Shown: positions 1 through 7,766, counted from the stretch's first letter. The stretch is DNA of 18,435 nucleotides from an uncultured Eubacteriales bacterium (GCA_900547745.1 URHT01000032.1:1-18435); one strand, 5' to 3'. Made by a program: numbers and translations. Notes: a model not told the origin generated them from the letters alone.

Positions 1-2
1 AG

Positions 3-137
3 GGTTACATAGCGAAACTTTGTACCCGCACGCTGAAAGACGACGCGGGCAATACTTACTCCTATGTGGACGAAGAAATGCGTAACAGGCTGCAAGTGCG
101 CCTTATTACCCGCACTCTTGCGTTTCATGTAGGCTAA
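3..137 (+). CDS. 3' end of an unrecognised gene of the integrative element (partial)
   Basis: A reading frame is open from the window edge to a TAA at 135-137 and gives 44 residues, ending in the motif RLITRTLAFHVG. The 5' part lies outside the window. Charged, helical-looking sequence with no membrane segment is visible. Codon use is less GC-biased than in the chromosomal genes to the right and matches the recombinase at 986, so it probably belongs to the same integrative element. I do not recognise the family and assign no function. Confidence 0.5.
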   Translation, partial: GYIAKLCTRTLKDDAGNTYSYVDEEMRNRLQVRLITRTLAFHVG

Positions 138-145
138 CTCTTTAA

Positions 146-192
146 GCCCATGCGGGGAGCGTGTACCCCTTTCCACGCTTCCCGTTATGGGC
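146..192 (+). terminator. Long stem-loop just after the stop codon of the upstream gene
   Basis: GCCCAT (146-151) pairs with ATGGGC (187-192). Inside it, GGGAGCGTG (155-163) pairs with CACGCTTCCC (174-183) with one bulged base. The hairpin starts 9 bases after the TAA at 137. It is followed by TGTTTGTC, which is T-rich but not a clean T-run. It may be a terminator for the upstream gene or the first element of the structured region that follows. Confidence 0.4.
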
Positions 193-634
193 TGTTTGTC
201 GTTCCGTAAAAGCATATCGGAAACGGTATGCTTTTACAGGCTGACAAAGCCTTATTGTTCCTTGATAAAGAAAGCCCGCAAGATAACGGCGGCGCAGTAT
301 AACAGGCAAACGAATACATACCGCTTATATCGAGCCGAACAGCGGGTACGCCAGGACAGCTTTTCACACAGGGGAAGCCGAGCGAGAAATACCGCGCTGC
401 AAAACAGGTTTAGCAGCTTGTGGGCGACGACATATAGGCGGGACGAAACGCCTTTATAGCCATAGTCCGAGCGTTAAGAGCGTCGCAGGCATTGGATAAA
501 GCTGCCTTAAATGAGCAGGGGTGAAACTCCCGCGGTGCTGCCGCTGACAGCCGTTCGTTTCTGCCTTATTTCTCATATCGTACAAGCCGGAGCGCATATT
601 CTGTATTATGTCGCTATACCGGGAGGGAAAGAAG
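193..634 (+). other. Non-coding stretch rich in stem-loops; candidate structured RNA
   Basis: About 440 bases lie between the upstream gene and the ATG at 635 without a convincing gene. Short stems are dense: GTAAAAGCATA-type arms closing a GAAA tetraloop (206-237), TATAGGCG/CGCCTTTATA around 432-458, AGGCA/TGCCT around 487-509, GGGG-TGAAA-CTCC around 518-530 and GCGG-TGCT-GCCGC around 531-543. Several loops are GNRA-like. This could be a long 5' leader or a separate RNA of the integrative element. I could not match it to a named RNA family by eye. The 90-codon frame at 187-459 has no ribosome site and is not supported. Confidence 0.3.
206..237 (+). repeat. 14-bp stem closed by a GAAA tetraloop
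   Basis: Bases 206-219 pair with 224-237 across 14 positions, thirteen Watson-Crick and one G-T wobble (217 with 226). The loop is exactly GAAA (220-223), a GNRA tetraloop typical of stable functional RNA hairpins. No T-run follows, so it does not look like an intrinsic terminator. Confidence 0.6.
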
Positions 635-889
635 ATGATTAACAAGGTACAGCTTCAACAAATGAGAAGCGTTGATATAACACAGGTAGACCGCAGCACT
701 TTGGTTGACATTCGGAATATCCATATCGACAGTTCTTTGCCAGCGGCAAAGAAAATGCAAAGTTACTTTGAGCAGATCGTAAATCCTTACTGTTTTCTTT
801 GCGGAGACACACCCGTAAAAATACGGTTTGTGGCAGAGGATAAAACATTGAAACAATCATTGTGCGACTACTTTTTAAGTCTGAAATGA
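635..889 (+). CDS. Small DUF6870-like protein of the integrative element
   Basis: This encodes 84 residues. The ATG at 635 is chosen over an in-frame ATG at 608 because GGGAGG lies 8 bases before 635. The protein begins MINKVQLQQMR, then has a VDRSTLVDIRNI segment and NPYCFLCGD, with a CxxC pair near residues 56-59. This layout resembles the short DUF6870 proteins found beside recombinases in integrative elements of Clostridia; that assignment is from memory of the family. Function is unknown, and the CxxC could bind metal (inference). It ends about 100 bases before the serine recombinase and shares its base composition, so it is probably element cargo or an accessory gene. Confidence 0.6.
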   Translation: MINKVQLQQMRSVDITQVDRSTLVDIRNIHIDSSLPAAKKMQSYFEQIVNPYCFLCGDTPVKIRFVAEDKTLKQSLCDYFLSLK

Positions 890-924
890 CTTGCCTACTT
901 TCCCTACCCCAAAGGGTAAAGACC

Positions 925-953
925 TTGTGATTATGGGGCTAAAATGGTATAAT
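925..953 (+). promoter_or_regulatory. Promoter of the serine recombinase gene
   Basis: TTGTGA (925-930) and a perfect TATAAT (948-953) are separated by 17 bases. The -10 box ends 32 bases before the recombinase ATG at 986, leaving a short leader with an AAAGGAGG ribosome site. The spacing and hexamers fit a housekeeping sigma-factor promoter. Confidence 0.75.
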
Positions 954-985
954 AGACCCGTAATTATAGGGGGAAAGGAGGTATT

Positions 986-2668
986 ATGCCCCGCATACGC
1001 AAAGACAAAACGGCACGCAGCTACGCAGAGCCGTTTTGGAAAATCGGGCTATACATTCGACTATCCAAAGAGGACGATAACGAGGACGAAAGCGAGAGTG
1101 TTATCAATCAAGAAAAGATACTCCGCGACTTTGTAGACAGCTATTTTGAGCCGGGTACTTTTGTCATTGTAGACGTGTTTGCCGACGACGGATTGACAGG
1201 CACAGACACAGCGCGACCAAACTTCAAACGGCTTGAGGGCTGCATTGTCCGTAAAGAAGTAAACTGCATGATTATCAAATCCCTTGCACGCGGTTTCCGC
1301 AACCTTGCCGACCAGCAGAAGTTTTTGGAGGAGTTTATACCGATTAACGGCGCAAGGTTTATTTGCACAGGCACACCATTCATTGATACCTACGCTAACC
1401 CCCATTCGGCAAGCGGGCTTGAAGTACCTATAAGGGGAATGTTCAATGAACAGTTTGCCGCCACCACTTCCGAAGAAATCCGCAAAACTTTCAAGATGAA
1501 ACGGGAGCGCGGCGAGTTCATCGGTGCATTTGCCACCTATGGTTATAAAAAAGACCCGAACGACAAAAACAGCCTATTGGTAGATGAAGAAGCAGCGGAA
1601 GTTGTGAAAAGCATTTATCATTGGTTTGTGAATGAGGGGTACAGCAAAATGGGGATAGCCAAAAGGCTTAATCAAATGGGAGAGCCTAACCCCGAAGCCT
1701 ACAAAAAGAAAAAAGGATTGAAGTACAACAATCCTAATTCCGGCAAAAATGACGGGTTGTGGTCTGCCAGCACGATTGCAAGGATATTGCAGAACGAAAT
1801 CTATACGGGCGTAATGGTACAGGGCAGACACCGCGTTATCAGCTACAAAGTACACAAGCAGATCAGCGTCCCGGAAGATGAATGGTTTGTCGTCCCCAAC
1901 ACACACGAAGCGATCATTGACCGAGAAACATTTGAAAAAGCGCAAGCCTTACATAAGCGCGATACAAGAACGGCACCGGGCAAACAGGAAGTCTATTTAA
2001 TGTCCGGCTTTGTCCGTTGTGCGGACTGTAAAAAAGCCATGCGGCGAAAAACCGCCCGCAATATTGCCTACTATTCTTGCCGCAGCTACACAGACAAAAA
2101 GATTTGCAGCAAACATTCTATCCGGCAGGATAAATTGGAAAACGCGGTTTTGGCAGCTTTGCAAATGCAAATTGCCCTTGTAGATCAGCTTGCAGAAGAA
2201 ATTGAACGTATCAACAACGCGCCTGTAATCAACAGGGAAAACAAACGGTTATCCTATTCATTGAAACAGGCAGAAAAGCAACTAAAACAGTACAATGACG
2301 CTTCCGACAGCTTGTACCTCGATTGGAAAAGCGGCGAAATCACAAAAGAGGAATACCGCCGCTTGAAAGGCAAGATTGCAGAACAGATACAGCAGCTTGA
2401 AGCGAATATCTCTTATCTGAAAGAGGAAATGCAAATCATGGCTGACGGTATCGGAGCCGACGACCCGTATCTAACCGCCTTTCTGAAATACAAAAACATT
2501 CAGAGCCTAAACCGTGGAATTGTAGTTGAACTTATCAAAGCGGTTTGGGTGCATGAGAACGGGGAAATAACGGTTGACTTCAATTTTGCCGACGAGTACC
2601 AGCGAATTATTGATTACATCGAGAACAACCACAACATCATTACGGTGATTGAGAGCAAGGCGATATGA
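986..2668 (+). CDS. Large serine recombinase (integrase of the integrative element)
   Basis: This 560-residue protein would catalyse integration and excision of the element by serine-mediated strand exchange. The N-terminal resolvase domain covers about residues 20-165, with Y-I-R-L-S placing the nucleophile at Ser27 and conserved arginines Arg102 and Arg105. A recombinase domain follows at about 190-320. A zinc ribbon near 375-415 has CADC plus two later cysteines, and a coiled-coil region lies at about 415-510. The length and domain order match the TndX/TnpX-like large serine recombinases. The start is supported by AAAGGAGG 4-5 bases before the ATG at 986 and by a strong upstream promoter. 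The gene is markedly AT-richer than the chromosome to the right. It ends at the presumed right end of its element, as integrase genes usually do. Confidence 0.95.
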   Translation: MPRIRKDKTARSYAEPFWKIGLYIRLSKEDDNEDESESVINQEKILRDFVDSYFEPGTFVIVDVFADDGLTGTDTARPNFKRLEGCIVRKEVNCMIIKSLARGFRNLADQQKFLEEFIPINGARFICTGTPFIDTYANPHSASGLEVPIRGMFNEQFAATTSEEIRKTFKMKRERGEFIGAFATYGYKKDPNDKNSLLVDEEAAEVVKSIYHWFVNEGYSKMGIAKRLNQMGEPNPEAYKKKKGLKYNNPNSGKNDGLWSASTIARILQNEIYTGVMVQGRHRVISYKVHKQISVPEDEWFVVPNTHEAIIDRETFEKAQALHKRDTRTAPGKQEVYLMSGFVRCADCKKAMRRKTARNIAYYSCRSYTDKKICSKHSIRQDKLENAVLAALQMQIALVDQLAEEIERINNAPVINRENKRLSYSLKQAEKQLKQYNDASDSLYLDWKSGEITKEEYRRLKGKIAEQIQQLEANISYLKEEMQIMADGIGADDPYLTAFLKYKNIQSLNRGIVVELIKAVWVHENGEITVDFNFADEYQRIIDYIENNHNIITVIESKAI

Positions 2669-3996
2669 CGGGCTTTCTACTCACCGCAAAGCAAAAGCTA
2701 ATGTTGTGCATAAATAAACGGCTCTACAGCACCGACAGCGACATGGCAGGCATCAAGAACTGGTTCAATGAGTGGTATTCCAAGGATACCAGCCGCAAAA
2801 TCCGTGCCGTCAACAAGGCAAAGGGGGAGCGTGGAGAGCGCTTGACCACCAACGTTCCCTACGGCTACAAGCGTGACTCTGACGATCCTAAGAAGTGGGT
2901 GATTGACGAGGAAGCGGCACAGGTCGTCAAGCGGATCTTTGCACTCTGCATGGAGGGAAAAGGGCCGAGCCAGATCGCCGCCTTGCTGGAAAAGGAAAAG
3001 GTGCTGAATCCCACCGCCTACAAACAGCGGGAGGGCAGAAAAACACCGCATCAGATCCCGGAGAACGAGTATCGCTGGCACGAAAGCACCGTTGCTTATA
3101 TTCTCGAATACATGGAGTACACAGGCTGCACGGTCAATTTCAAGACCTACACCAACTCCATCTGGGATAAGAAGCAGCGGGAAAATCCAATGGAGAATCG
3201 CAAGATTTTCTATAACACCCACCCGGCGATCATCTCTCTGGAAGTCTTTGATAAGGTGCAGGAGATCAGGCAGCAGCGGCACCGCAGAACAACAACGGGA
3301 AAGAGCAATATGTTCTCCGGCTTGGTGTTCTGCAACGACTGCAAGCAGAAGCTCTACTACTCCACCACCAGCTATTTTGAAAAGCGGCAGGACTTCTTCA
3401 TCTGCTCCACCCATCGTGCCAACAAGGACAAGTGCAGCGGACATTATATCCGTGCCGTTGTGCTGGAACAGATCGTCTGGAAGCACATTCAGGAGGTCGT
3501 ATCGGTAGTCACTCGCTATGAGGCGTATTTCCGTTCTGAAATGGAGCAAAAGCTCCGTATACAGAGCGAGGAATCGCTGCGGCTGTATCAAAAGCGACTG
3601 GCACAGGCTGAGAAGCGGATCGGCGAGCTTGACCGTCTTTTCATCCGCATTTACGAGGACAATGTTGCCGGTCGGCTGGATGATGAACGCTTTGCGATGA
3701 TGAGCAAGAACTATACCGAGGAACAGAAAGACCTCAAAGCTGAGGTCAAAGGTCTGCAACAGCAAATCCATGAACAGGAACAACAGGCAGAGAATATAGA
3801 GCAGTTTGTTCAGCGGGTAAAGAGGAACAGCACCCTCACGGAGCTGACCCCCTATGCCCTCAGAGAGCTTGTCAAGGCGGTCTATGTGGATGCACCGGAC
3901 AAGTCCAGCGGCAAGCGCAGGCAGAAGGTACATATCGAGTACGACCTTGTGGGCTACATTCCCGTGGATGAGCTGCTAAAAGCGGAACAGGCATGA
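2665..3996 (+). pseudogene. Second large serine recombinase lacking its catalytic domain (remnant)
   Basis: The frame encodes 443 residues. Homology to serine recombinases begins only near residue 25 (WFNEWYSKDTSRKIRAV), the segment that normally follows the catalytic domain. The nucleophilic serine and catalytic arginines are absent. The rest is intact: recombinase domain (about 45-195), zinc ribbon with CNDC (about 215-260), coiled coil (about 285-385) and a C-terminal tail. Composition is richer in GC than the recombinase before it and poorer than the chromosome after it, so it has a separate origin. The likeliest explanation is that the first element integrated into this gene and cut off its 5' part. 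The ATG at 2665 overlaps the upstream stop as ATGA, so the C-terminal DNA-binding half might still be translated by coupling (inference). Confidence 0.8.
2669..2735 (+). other. Probable right attachment junction of the serine-recombinase element
   Basis: The intact recombinase gene stops at 2668. By about 2735 the reading frame already encodes DMAGIKNWFNEWY, which belongs to the middle of another serine recombinase, just after its catalytic domain. The change from one gene to the inside of another must fall in this interval. Base composition also shifts here, from AT-richer to intermediate. Large serine recombinases of this class recombine at a short central dinucleotide, often GA, and several GA steps are present (for example around 2725-2732). 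The exact crossover point cannot be read without the left end. Confidence 0.5.
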
Positions 3997-4015
3997 CCGA
4001 GATCATGCCTGTTCC
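3984..4015 (+). terminator. Perfect 13-bp hairpin covering the stop codon of the second recombinase
   Basis: Bases 3984-3996 (GGAACAGGCATGA) are the exact reverse complement of 4003-4015, with a 6-base loop. The TGA stop at 3994-3996 lies inside the stem. Only an A/T-mixed tract follows, not a T-run, so termination is plausible but unproven. It could instead be a protein-binding inverted repeat near the end of the older element. Confidence 0.5.
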
Positions 4016-4086
4016 AAGAAATTTGAATTTTACTGTCTTATCAGCAGGGAGCCTAAGGCGGTTCTTTTTTTTGCGTGTATCGGCGC
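4016..4086 (+). terminator. Short intergenic stretch with an imperfect hairpin and eight Ts
   Basis: GAGCC-TAA-GGC followed by GGTTC gives an imperfect hairpin directly before an unbroken run of eight Ts (4065-4072). This would stop plus-strand transcription coming from the recombinase remnant. It also lies where the older element should meet the chromosome. The stem is weak and the element edge cannot be fixed from this window. Confidence 0.3.
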
Positions 4087-4524
4087 TCAGCCGGCCAGGA
4101 TCTCAAATTTCAGCACACCCTGCGCGGCGGCGGCGCGGGACATCAGCTCCTCCAGCCCGTCCACCATCTCGCTGGTCTCGGCGGAGATGGTCACACCGGC
4201 GCAGCCGTTGGTGGGGATGGTCTGGTTGATGGTGAGAATATTCGCGCCGGAACCGGCAAAAATAGACAGGTAATTGGACAGCACACCGGGAATATCCTTA
4301 AGCAGTGCGTAAAACGTGATGATATGTCCCGCCCGCATGTTCTGGAACGGCTGGACGGCGTCCTTGTACTTATAAAAGGCGCTGCGGCTGATACCTACCA
4401 GCCGGGCGGCCTCGCCCACGGTATCGGCCTCACCTACCTGCAGCATGCGCTTAGCCTCCGCCACCTTGATAAAGACCTCGGGCAGCGCCTCTGCCGAGAC
4501 AAGATAGTACTTTTTTTTCTCCAT
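4087..4524 (-). CDS. pheB: PheB-like ACT-domain protein (UPF0735 family)
   Basis: This encodes 145 residues and resembles B. subtilis PheB closely in length and layout. It begins MEKKKYYLVSAEALPE. A helix-turn-helix-like segment follows (about residues 30-60, ending VGISRSAFYKYKDAV), then an ACT domain (about 68-143) with IITFYALLKDIPGVLS and SGANILTINQTIP. ACT domains bind small ligands, usually amino acids; PheB's exact role is not settled, although in Bacillus it is linked to phenylalanine metabolism and often lies beside homoserine dehydrogenase genes, absent here. The start at 4524 is chosen over an in-frame start 14 codons upstream because GGGAGGA lies about 5 bases before it. It is the first chromosomal gene beyond the mobile DNA and is divergent from the next gene. 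Confidence 0.9.
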   Translation of the reverse strand: MEKKKYYLVSAEALPEVFIKVAEAKRMLQVGEADTVGEAARLVGISRSAFYKYKDAVQPFQNMRAGHIITFYALLKDIPGVLSNYLSIFAGSGANILTINQTIPTNGCAGVTISAETSEMVDGLEELMSRAAAAQGVLKFEILAG

Positions 4525-4645
4525 AGCTTCCTCCCGGATTGTCCGCGCGATGTGTACATTTGTCAAATATGAGTTATATTATCACGGTAAAGCGAAAAAG
4601 ACAAGAAAAATTTTGTAAAAAATCTGTGAAAAGGAGGAGATCGGC
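4525..4645. promoter_or_regulatory. Divergent promoter region between pheB-like gene and AI-2E-family gene
   Basis: This AT-rich interval between two divergent genes must hold promoters for both. On the minus strand TTGTCT (4603-4598) is followed 17 bases later by TAATAT, a fair candidate for the pheB-like gene. ATTTG-T-CAAAT (4558-4568) is a small perfect palindrome that could be an operator. I found no convincing -35/-10 pair for the plus-strand gene. AAAGGAGGAG just before 4646 is its ribosome site. Confidence 0.4.
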
Positions 4646-5707
4646 ATGGAACGGCGGAAAGAACTGCTTTTCCGGCTACTCTGGTGGGCGGCGGCAGCCG
4701 GTGTGGGCTGGCTGGCGCTGCGGTACGCGCTGGTATGGCTGCTGCCGTTCCTGCTGGCTCTGGGCGCGGCGGCGCTGCTGGAGCCGCTGATCGAGACAGC
4801 CCGCCGCCGTCTGCACCTGCGCAGGAGCTTTACGGCGGCGGTGCTGACGCTGGTGCTGGTGGGCGGCGTACTGGCGGTACTGATCGTGCTGGCGGTGCAG
4901 GTGGTGGAGCAGGCGGTGGCGCTGGTGTCGTCCCTGCCGGAGCTGCTGGCGGCGCTGCCGGACACGCTGACATCGCTGGAGCGGCGGCTGGAGAGCTTCT
5001 GCGCCGCCTGTCCGGAGGGGGTGGGCCGGGCGGTCCGGGGGCTGCTGTCCTCCCTGCCGGAGGAGACGGCGCGGCTGGCGGGACAGGTATCCTCCGCCGT
5101 GCTGCAGGAAGCGGGGCGCGCCATGGGCGCGCTGCCCCAGATCCTGCTGGCCTGTGGCACCACGGTGCTGGCGGTGTTCTTCACCCTCAGCGCCTACCCG
5201 GCGGTGATGGGCTTTTTCCGGCGGCAGCTGGGCCCGGGGCTGGCCCGCGCCCAAGGCGTGAAGGCCAATGTGTTCGCCACGCTGGGCAAATGGCTGAAGG
5301 CGGAGTGCATCCTGCTGGCAGTGACGTTCTGCCAGCTGCTGGCGGGGCTGCTGCTGATACGGCAGGAGTACGCCCTGCTGCTGGCGGCACTGATCGCGCT
5401 GATCGACGCGCTGCCGGTGTTCGGGACGGGGACGGTGCTGGTGCCGTGGGCGGCGGCGGTATGCCTGCTGGGGAACGTGCCCAAGGGCATCGCGCTGCTG
5501 GCGCTGTTCGCGGTGATCTCCGTGGTGCGCAGTGTGCTGGAGCCGAAGCTGGTGGCGGCGCAGGCGGGCCTGCCGCCGCTGGCATCGCTGGCGGCCATGT
5601 ATGTGGGCTTCTGTGCCATGGGCGTGGCGGGAATGGTGCTGGCTCCCGTATTGCTGCTGCTGGTGAAGCAGCTCCACGACGGGGGCTATATCCGCCTGTG
5701 GAGATAG
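4646..5707 (+). CDS. AI-2E family membrane protein (YtvI-like permease)
   Basis: This 353-residue integral membrane protein has about eight hydrophobic segments: paired helices at about residues 8-45, one near 62-88, then a soluble loop (about 90-160), then helices around 165-185, 220-245, 250-275, 278-300 and 310-345. The helix pattern, the central soluble loop and a VLEPKLVAAQAGLPPLASLAAMY-type motif near residues 292-315 fit the AI-2E transporter family. Sporulating Firmicutes carry a paralogue, YtvI, annotated as a sporulation integral membrane protein; which branch this belongs to is not certain, and autoinducer transport should not be assumed. The start has AAAGGAGGAG with good spacing. 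The next promoter's -35 box abuts its stop codon. Confidence 0.85.
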   Translation: MERRKELLFRLLWWAAAAGVGWLALRYALVWLLPFLLALGAAALLEPLIETARRRLHLRRSFTAAVLTLVLVGGVLAVLIVLAVQVVEQAVALVSSLPELLAALPDTLTSLERRLESFCAACPEGVGRAVRGLLSSLPEETARLAGQVSSAVLQEAGRAMGALPQILLACGTTVLAVFFTLSAYPAVMGFFRRQLGPGLARAQGVKANVFATLGKWLKAECILLAVTFCQLLAGLLLIRQEYALLLAALIALIDALPVFGTGTVLVPWAAAVCLLGNVPKGIALLALFAVISVVRSVLEPKLVAAQAGLPPLASLAAMYVGFCAMGVAGMVLAPVLLLLVKQLHDGGYIRLWR

Positions 5708-5736
5708 TTGCCACCGGGGTAAGAAGGTGCTATAAT
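5708..5736 (+). promoter_or_regulatory. Promoter of the dihydropyrimidinase operon
   Basis: TTGCCA (5708-5713) begins the base after the upstream stop codon. A perfect TATAAT (5731-5736) follows after 17 bases, preceded by TGC, an extended -10. The dihydropyrimidinase start is at 5769. No terminator lies between the upstream gene and this promoter, so read-through may add to expression. Confidence 0.8.
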
Positions 5737-5768
5737 AGCCGCAGACAAAAGATACAGGAGGCCCTGGG

Positions 5769-7145
5769 ATGAGAGTTTTATTCAAGAACGGCACCGTGGT
5801 ATCCGGCAGGGGCACGCGGCGGGCGGACGTGCTGGTGGACGGCGAGAGGGTCCAGCGGGTGGCCCGTGATATCCATGTGGACGACGCGGAGGTGGTGGAC
5901 GCCGCCGGCATGCTGCTGATGCCCGGCTTCATCGACGCCCACACCCATTTTGATCTGGACGTGTGCAACACCACCACGGCGGACGATTTCGCCTCCGGAT
6001 CCCGGGCGGCGCTGCGGGGCGGTACTACCACGGTGGTGGACTTCGCCTGCCCCAACAAGGGCGAGACGCTCCACGACGGCCTGCGGCTATGGCACCAGAA
6101 GGCGGACGGCAAGTGCGCCTGCGACTACGGCTTCCATATGACCATCGACGACTGGAACGACACCATCGAAAGCGAGATCGACGACATGTACGCCGAGGGC
6201 ATCTCCTCGTTCAAAATGTACATGACGTACCCGGCCATGATGATCGGCGACAAGCTGATGTACAAGGCGCTGAAGAAGCTGAAGGAGAAGGGCGGCATCT
6301 GCGGTGTACACTGCGAGAACGCCGGGGTCATCGACGCCCTCATCGAGGAGAAGAAGGCCGCCGGCATGCAGGGCAGCGTGGGCTGCCATCCCCGGACGCG
6401 GCCGGACTTTCTGGAGGCGGAGGCCGTGGGCCGTCTGCTGCACATCGCCGAGGCCGTGGATATCCCGGTGGTGATCGTCCATACCACCAACGCGGCGGCG
6501 CTGCGGGAGATCGAAGCGGCGCGGCGGCGGGGCCAGAAGGTGTATGTGGAGACGTGTCCCCAGTACCTCATTCTGGACGACAGCGTGTACGACAACGAGG
6601 ACTGGCTGCAGGCGGCCAAGTACGTCTGCGCACCCCCCATCCGCAAGGCGGCGGATCGCAAGGCGCTGTGGCAGGGCATCCGCCGGGGCGAGGTGCAGAC
6701 GGTGTCCACCGACCACTGCAGCTTCACCACCGCCCAGAAGCTGGCGGGCAGGGACGATTTCACCGCCATTCCCGGCGGTCTGCCCGGCGTGGAGACGCGG
6801 GGCGAGCTGCTCTATACCTTCGGCGTGACCACCCGCAAGATCAGTCTGGCGGCCATGTGCCGCGTGCTGGCGGAAAACCCCGCCAAGCTGTACGGCATGT
6901 TCCCCCGCAAGGGCATCATCGCCGAGGGCGCGGACGCAGATATCGTGGTGTACGACCCGGCGGCGGATCATGTCATCCGCGCCGAGGACATGGTGGGCGC
7001 GGCGGACTACAATCCCTACGACGGTGTGGTGACCAAGGGCTCTATCCGGCAGGTGTGGCTGCGGGGCAGGCTGGCCGTCAACGAGGGCCGTGTGCTGGCG
7101 GGCCCGGACGGCCAATACATCCGGCGCGGCAAGTGCTGCCTGTAA
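5769..7145 (+). CDS. hydA: Dihydropyrimidinase / D-hydantoinase (cyclic amidohydrolase)
   Basis: This 458-residue cytoplasmic enzyme of the metal-dependent amidohydrolase superfamily opens the ring of dihydrouracil, dihydrothymine or hydantoins. All metal ligands are visible: His58 and His60 in DAHTHFD, a carboxylatable Lys149 in SFKMYMTY, His181 in HCEN, His238 in VHTTN and Asp315 in STDHCSF. Tyr154 matches the substrate-binding tyrosine of the family. The length is normal for dihydropyrimidinase. The start has AGGAGG 7 bases upstream and its own strong promoter. No dihydropyrimidine dehydrogenase or beta-ureidopropionase gene is nearby, so whether it serves pyrimidine catabolism or hydantoin or other cyclic amide use cannot be told. 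A small membrane-protein gene follows 17 bases later, probably in the same transcript. Confidence 0.92.
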   Translation: MRVLFKNGTVVSGRGTRRADVLVDGERVQRVARDIHVDDAEVVDAAGMLLMPGFIDAHTHFDLDVCNTTTADDFASGSRAALRGGTTTVVDFACPNKGETLHDGLRLWHQKADGKCACDYGFHMTIDDWNDTIESEIDDMYAEGISSFKMYMTYPAMMIGDKLMYKALKKLKEKGGICGVHCENAGVIDALIEEKKAAGMQGSVGCHPRTRPDFLEAEAVGRLLHIAEAVDIPVVIVHTTNAAALREIEAARRRGQKVYVETCPQYLILDDSVYDNEDWLQAAKYVCAPPIRKAADRKALWQGIRRGEVQTVSTDHCSFTTAQKLAGRDDFTAIPGGLPGVETRGELLYTFGVTTRKISLAAMCRVLAENPAKLYGMFPRKGIIAEGADADIVVYDPAADHVIRAEDMVGAADYNPYDGVVTKGSIRQVWLRGRLAVNEGRVLAGPDGQYIRRGKCCL

Positions 7146-7162
7146 GCGGGAGGGTATAGACG

Positions 7163-7720
7163 ATGCTGGACAAGACGCTGGGCTATATCCTGTGCTGCCA
7201 GTCGCCGGGCCTGTTTCTGGCGGCGGCGGTGCTGGTCATCGCGTACTTCGCCGGGCGGCGGAAGCACCGGTTCAAGGCGGTGCTGAAGCTGCTGCTGGGC
7301 ATCGTGTGCGCGGTGGGCGGCATTGCGCTGTACTATCTGGGCATGTACGACGAGTATTTCACCATCCGGGACTTCTACCAGATCCGGCCCGCCGGTTGGG
7401 TAGGCGTCGGCATCGCGGCGTTCTTCACGCTGCTGGCGCTGGTGCGGGCGTTCTTCGCCGCTGCTGATGCCCGGAGGGAGGAGAAGGCCGCCAACCGTGC
7501 GGAGAACCAGCGGCTGGCGGCGGAGGCCGCGGCTGCCGAGGCCGCCGCCCGGGAGAGGGCCCGTCAGGAGACGGCCCGCCAGGAGACGGCGGAGTCTGCA
7601 CTGCCGGTGATCCCCGCCGCGGACGTACCTGCGGCAGAGGAGCCTGTGTCCGCGCCGGAGCCTCCGGCGGAGGAACCGGCGCCGGAGACGCCGGAGGAAC
7701 CTGCACAGACGGAAGCGTAA
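7163..7720 (+). CDS. Small membrane protein with charged Ala/Glu/Pro-rich tail
   Basis: This 185-residue protein has three predicted membrane segments (about residues 13-30, 41-60 and 78-100). A long helical, Ala/Glu/Arg-rich stretch follows (about 103-145), then a low-complexity Pro/Glu/Ala tail to the end. I do not recognise a family. The tail resembles flexible linkers or surface-facing regions seen in many GC-rich Firmicutes proteins. The start at 7163 has GGGAGGG about 9 bases upstream. It is 17 bases after the dihydropyrimidinase gene and presumably co-transcribed, with no sequence evidence for a functional link. Its stop codon directly abuts the left arm of the split terminator. Confidence 0.75.
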   Translation: MLDKTLGYILCCQSPGLFLAAAVLVIAYFAGRRKHRFKAVLKLLLGIVCAVGGIALYYLGMYDEYFTIRDFYQIRPAGWVGVGIAAFFTLLALVRAFFAAADARREEKAANRAENQRLAAEAAAAEAAARERARQETARQETAESALPVIPAADVPAAEEPVSAPEPPAEEPAPETPEEPAQTEA

Positions 7721-7766
7721 CATAAAAAGAGCGCTGTTCCCATAGACGGGTGTCCGTAAAACAGTT

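Noticed and set aside
187..459. 90-codon plus-strand frame in the integrative element
   Set aside because: No ribosome site before its ATG, the start lies inside a hairpin arm, and the sequence is low in hydrophobic core pattern and overlaps several stable stem-loops.
140..634. Group II intron or known riboswitch
   Set aside because: No GTGYG start, no recognisable domain V hairpin with the AGC/GAAA pattern, no reverse transcriptase, and no riboswitch core that I could recognise.
2698..3933. Long minus-strand frame opposite the recombinase remnant
   Set aside because: It is the antisense shadow of a coding region with clear recombinase homology on the plus strand; no family is recognisable in it.
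4538..4566. TTGACA-17-GACAAT minus-strand promoter for the pheB-like gene
   Set aside because: Spacing is good, but transcription would start inside the gene's Shine-Dalgarno sequence, so it is unlikely to be the working promoter.
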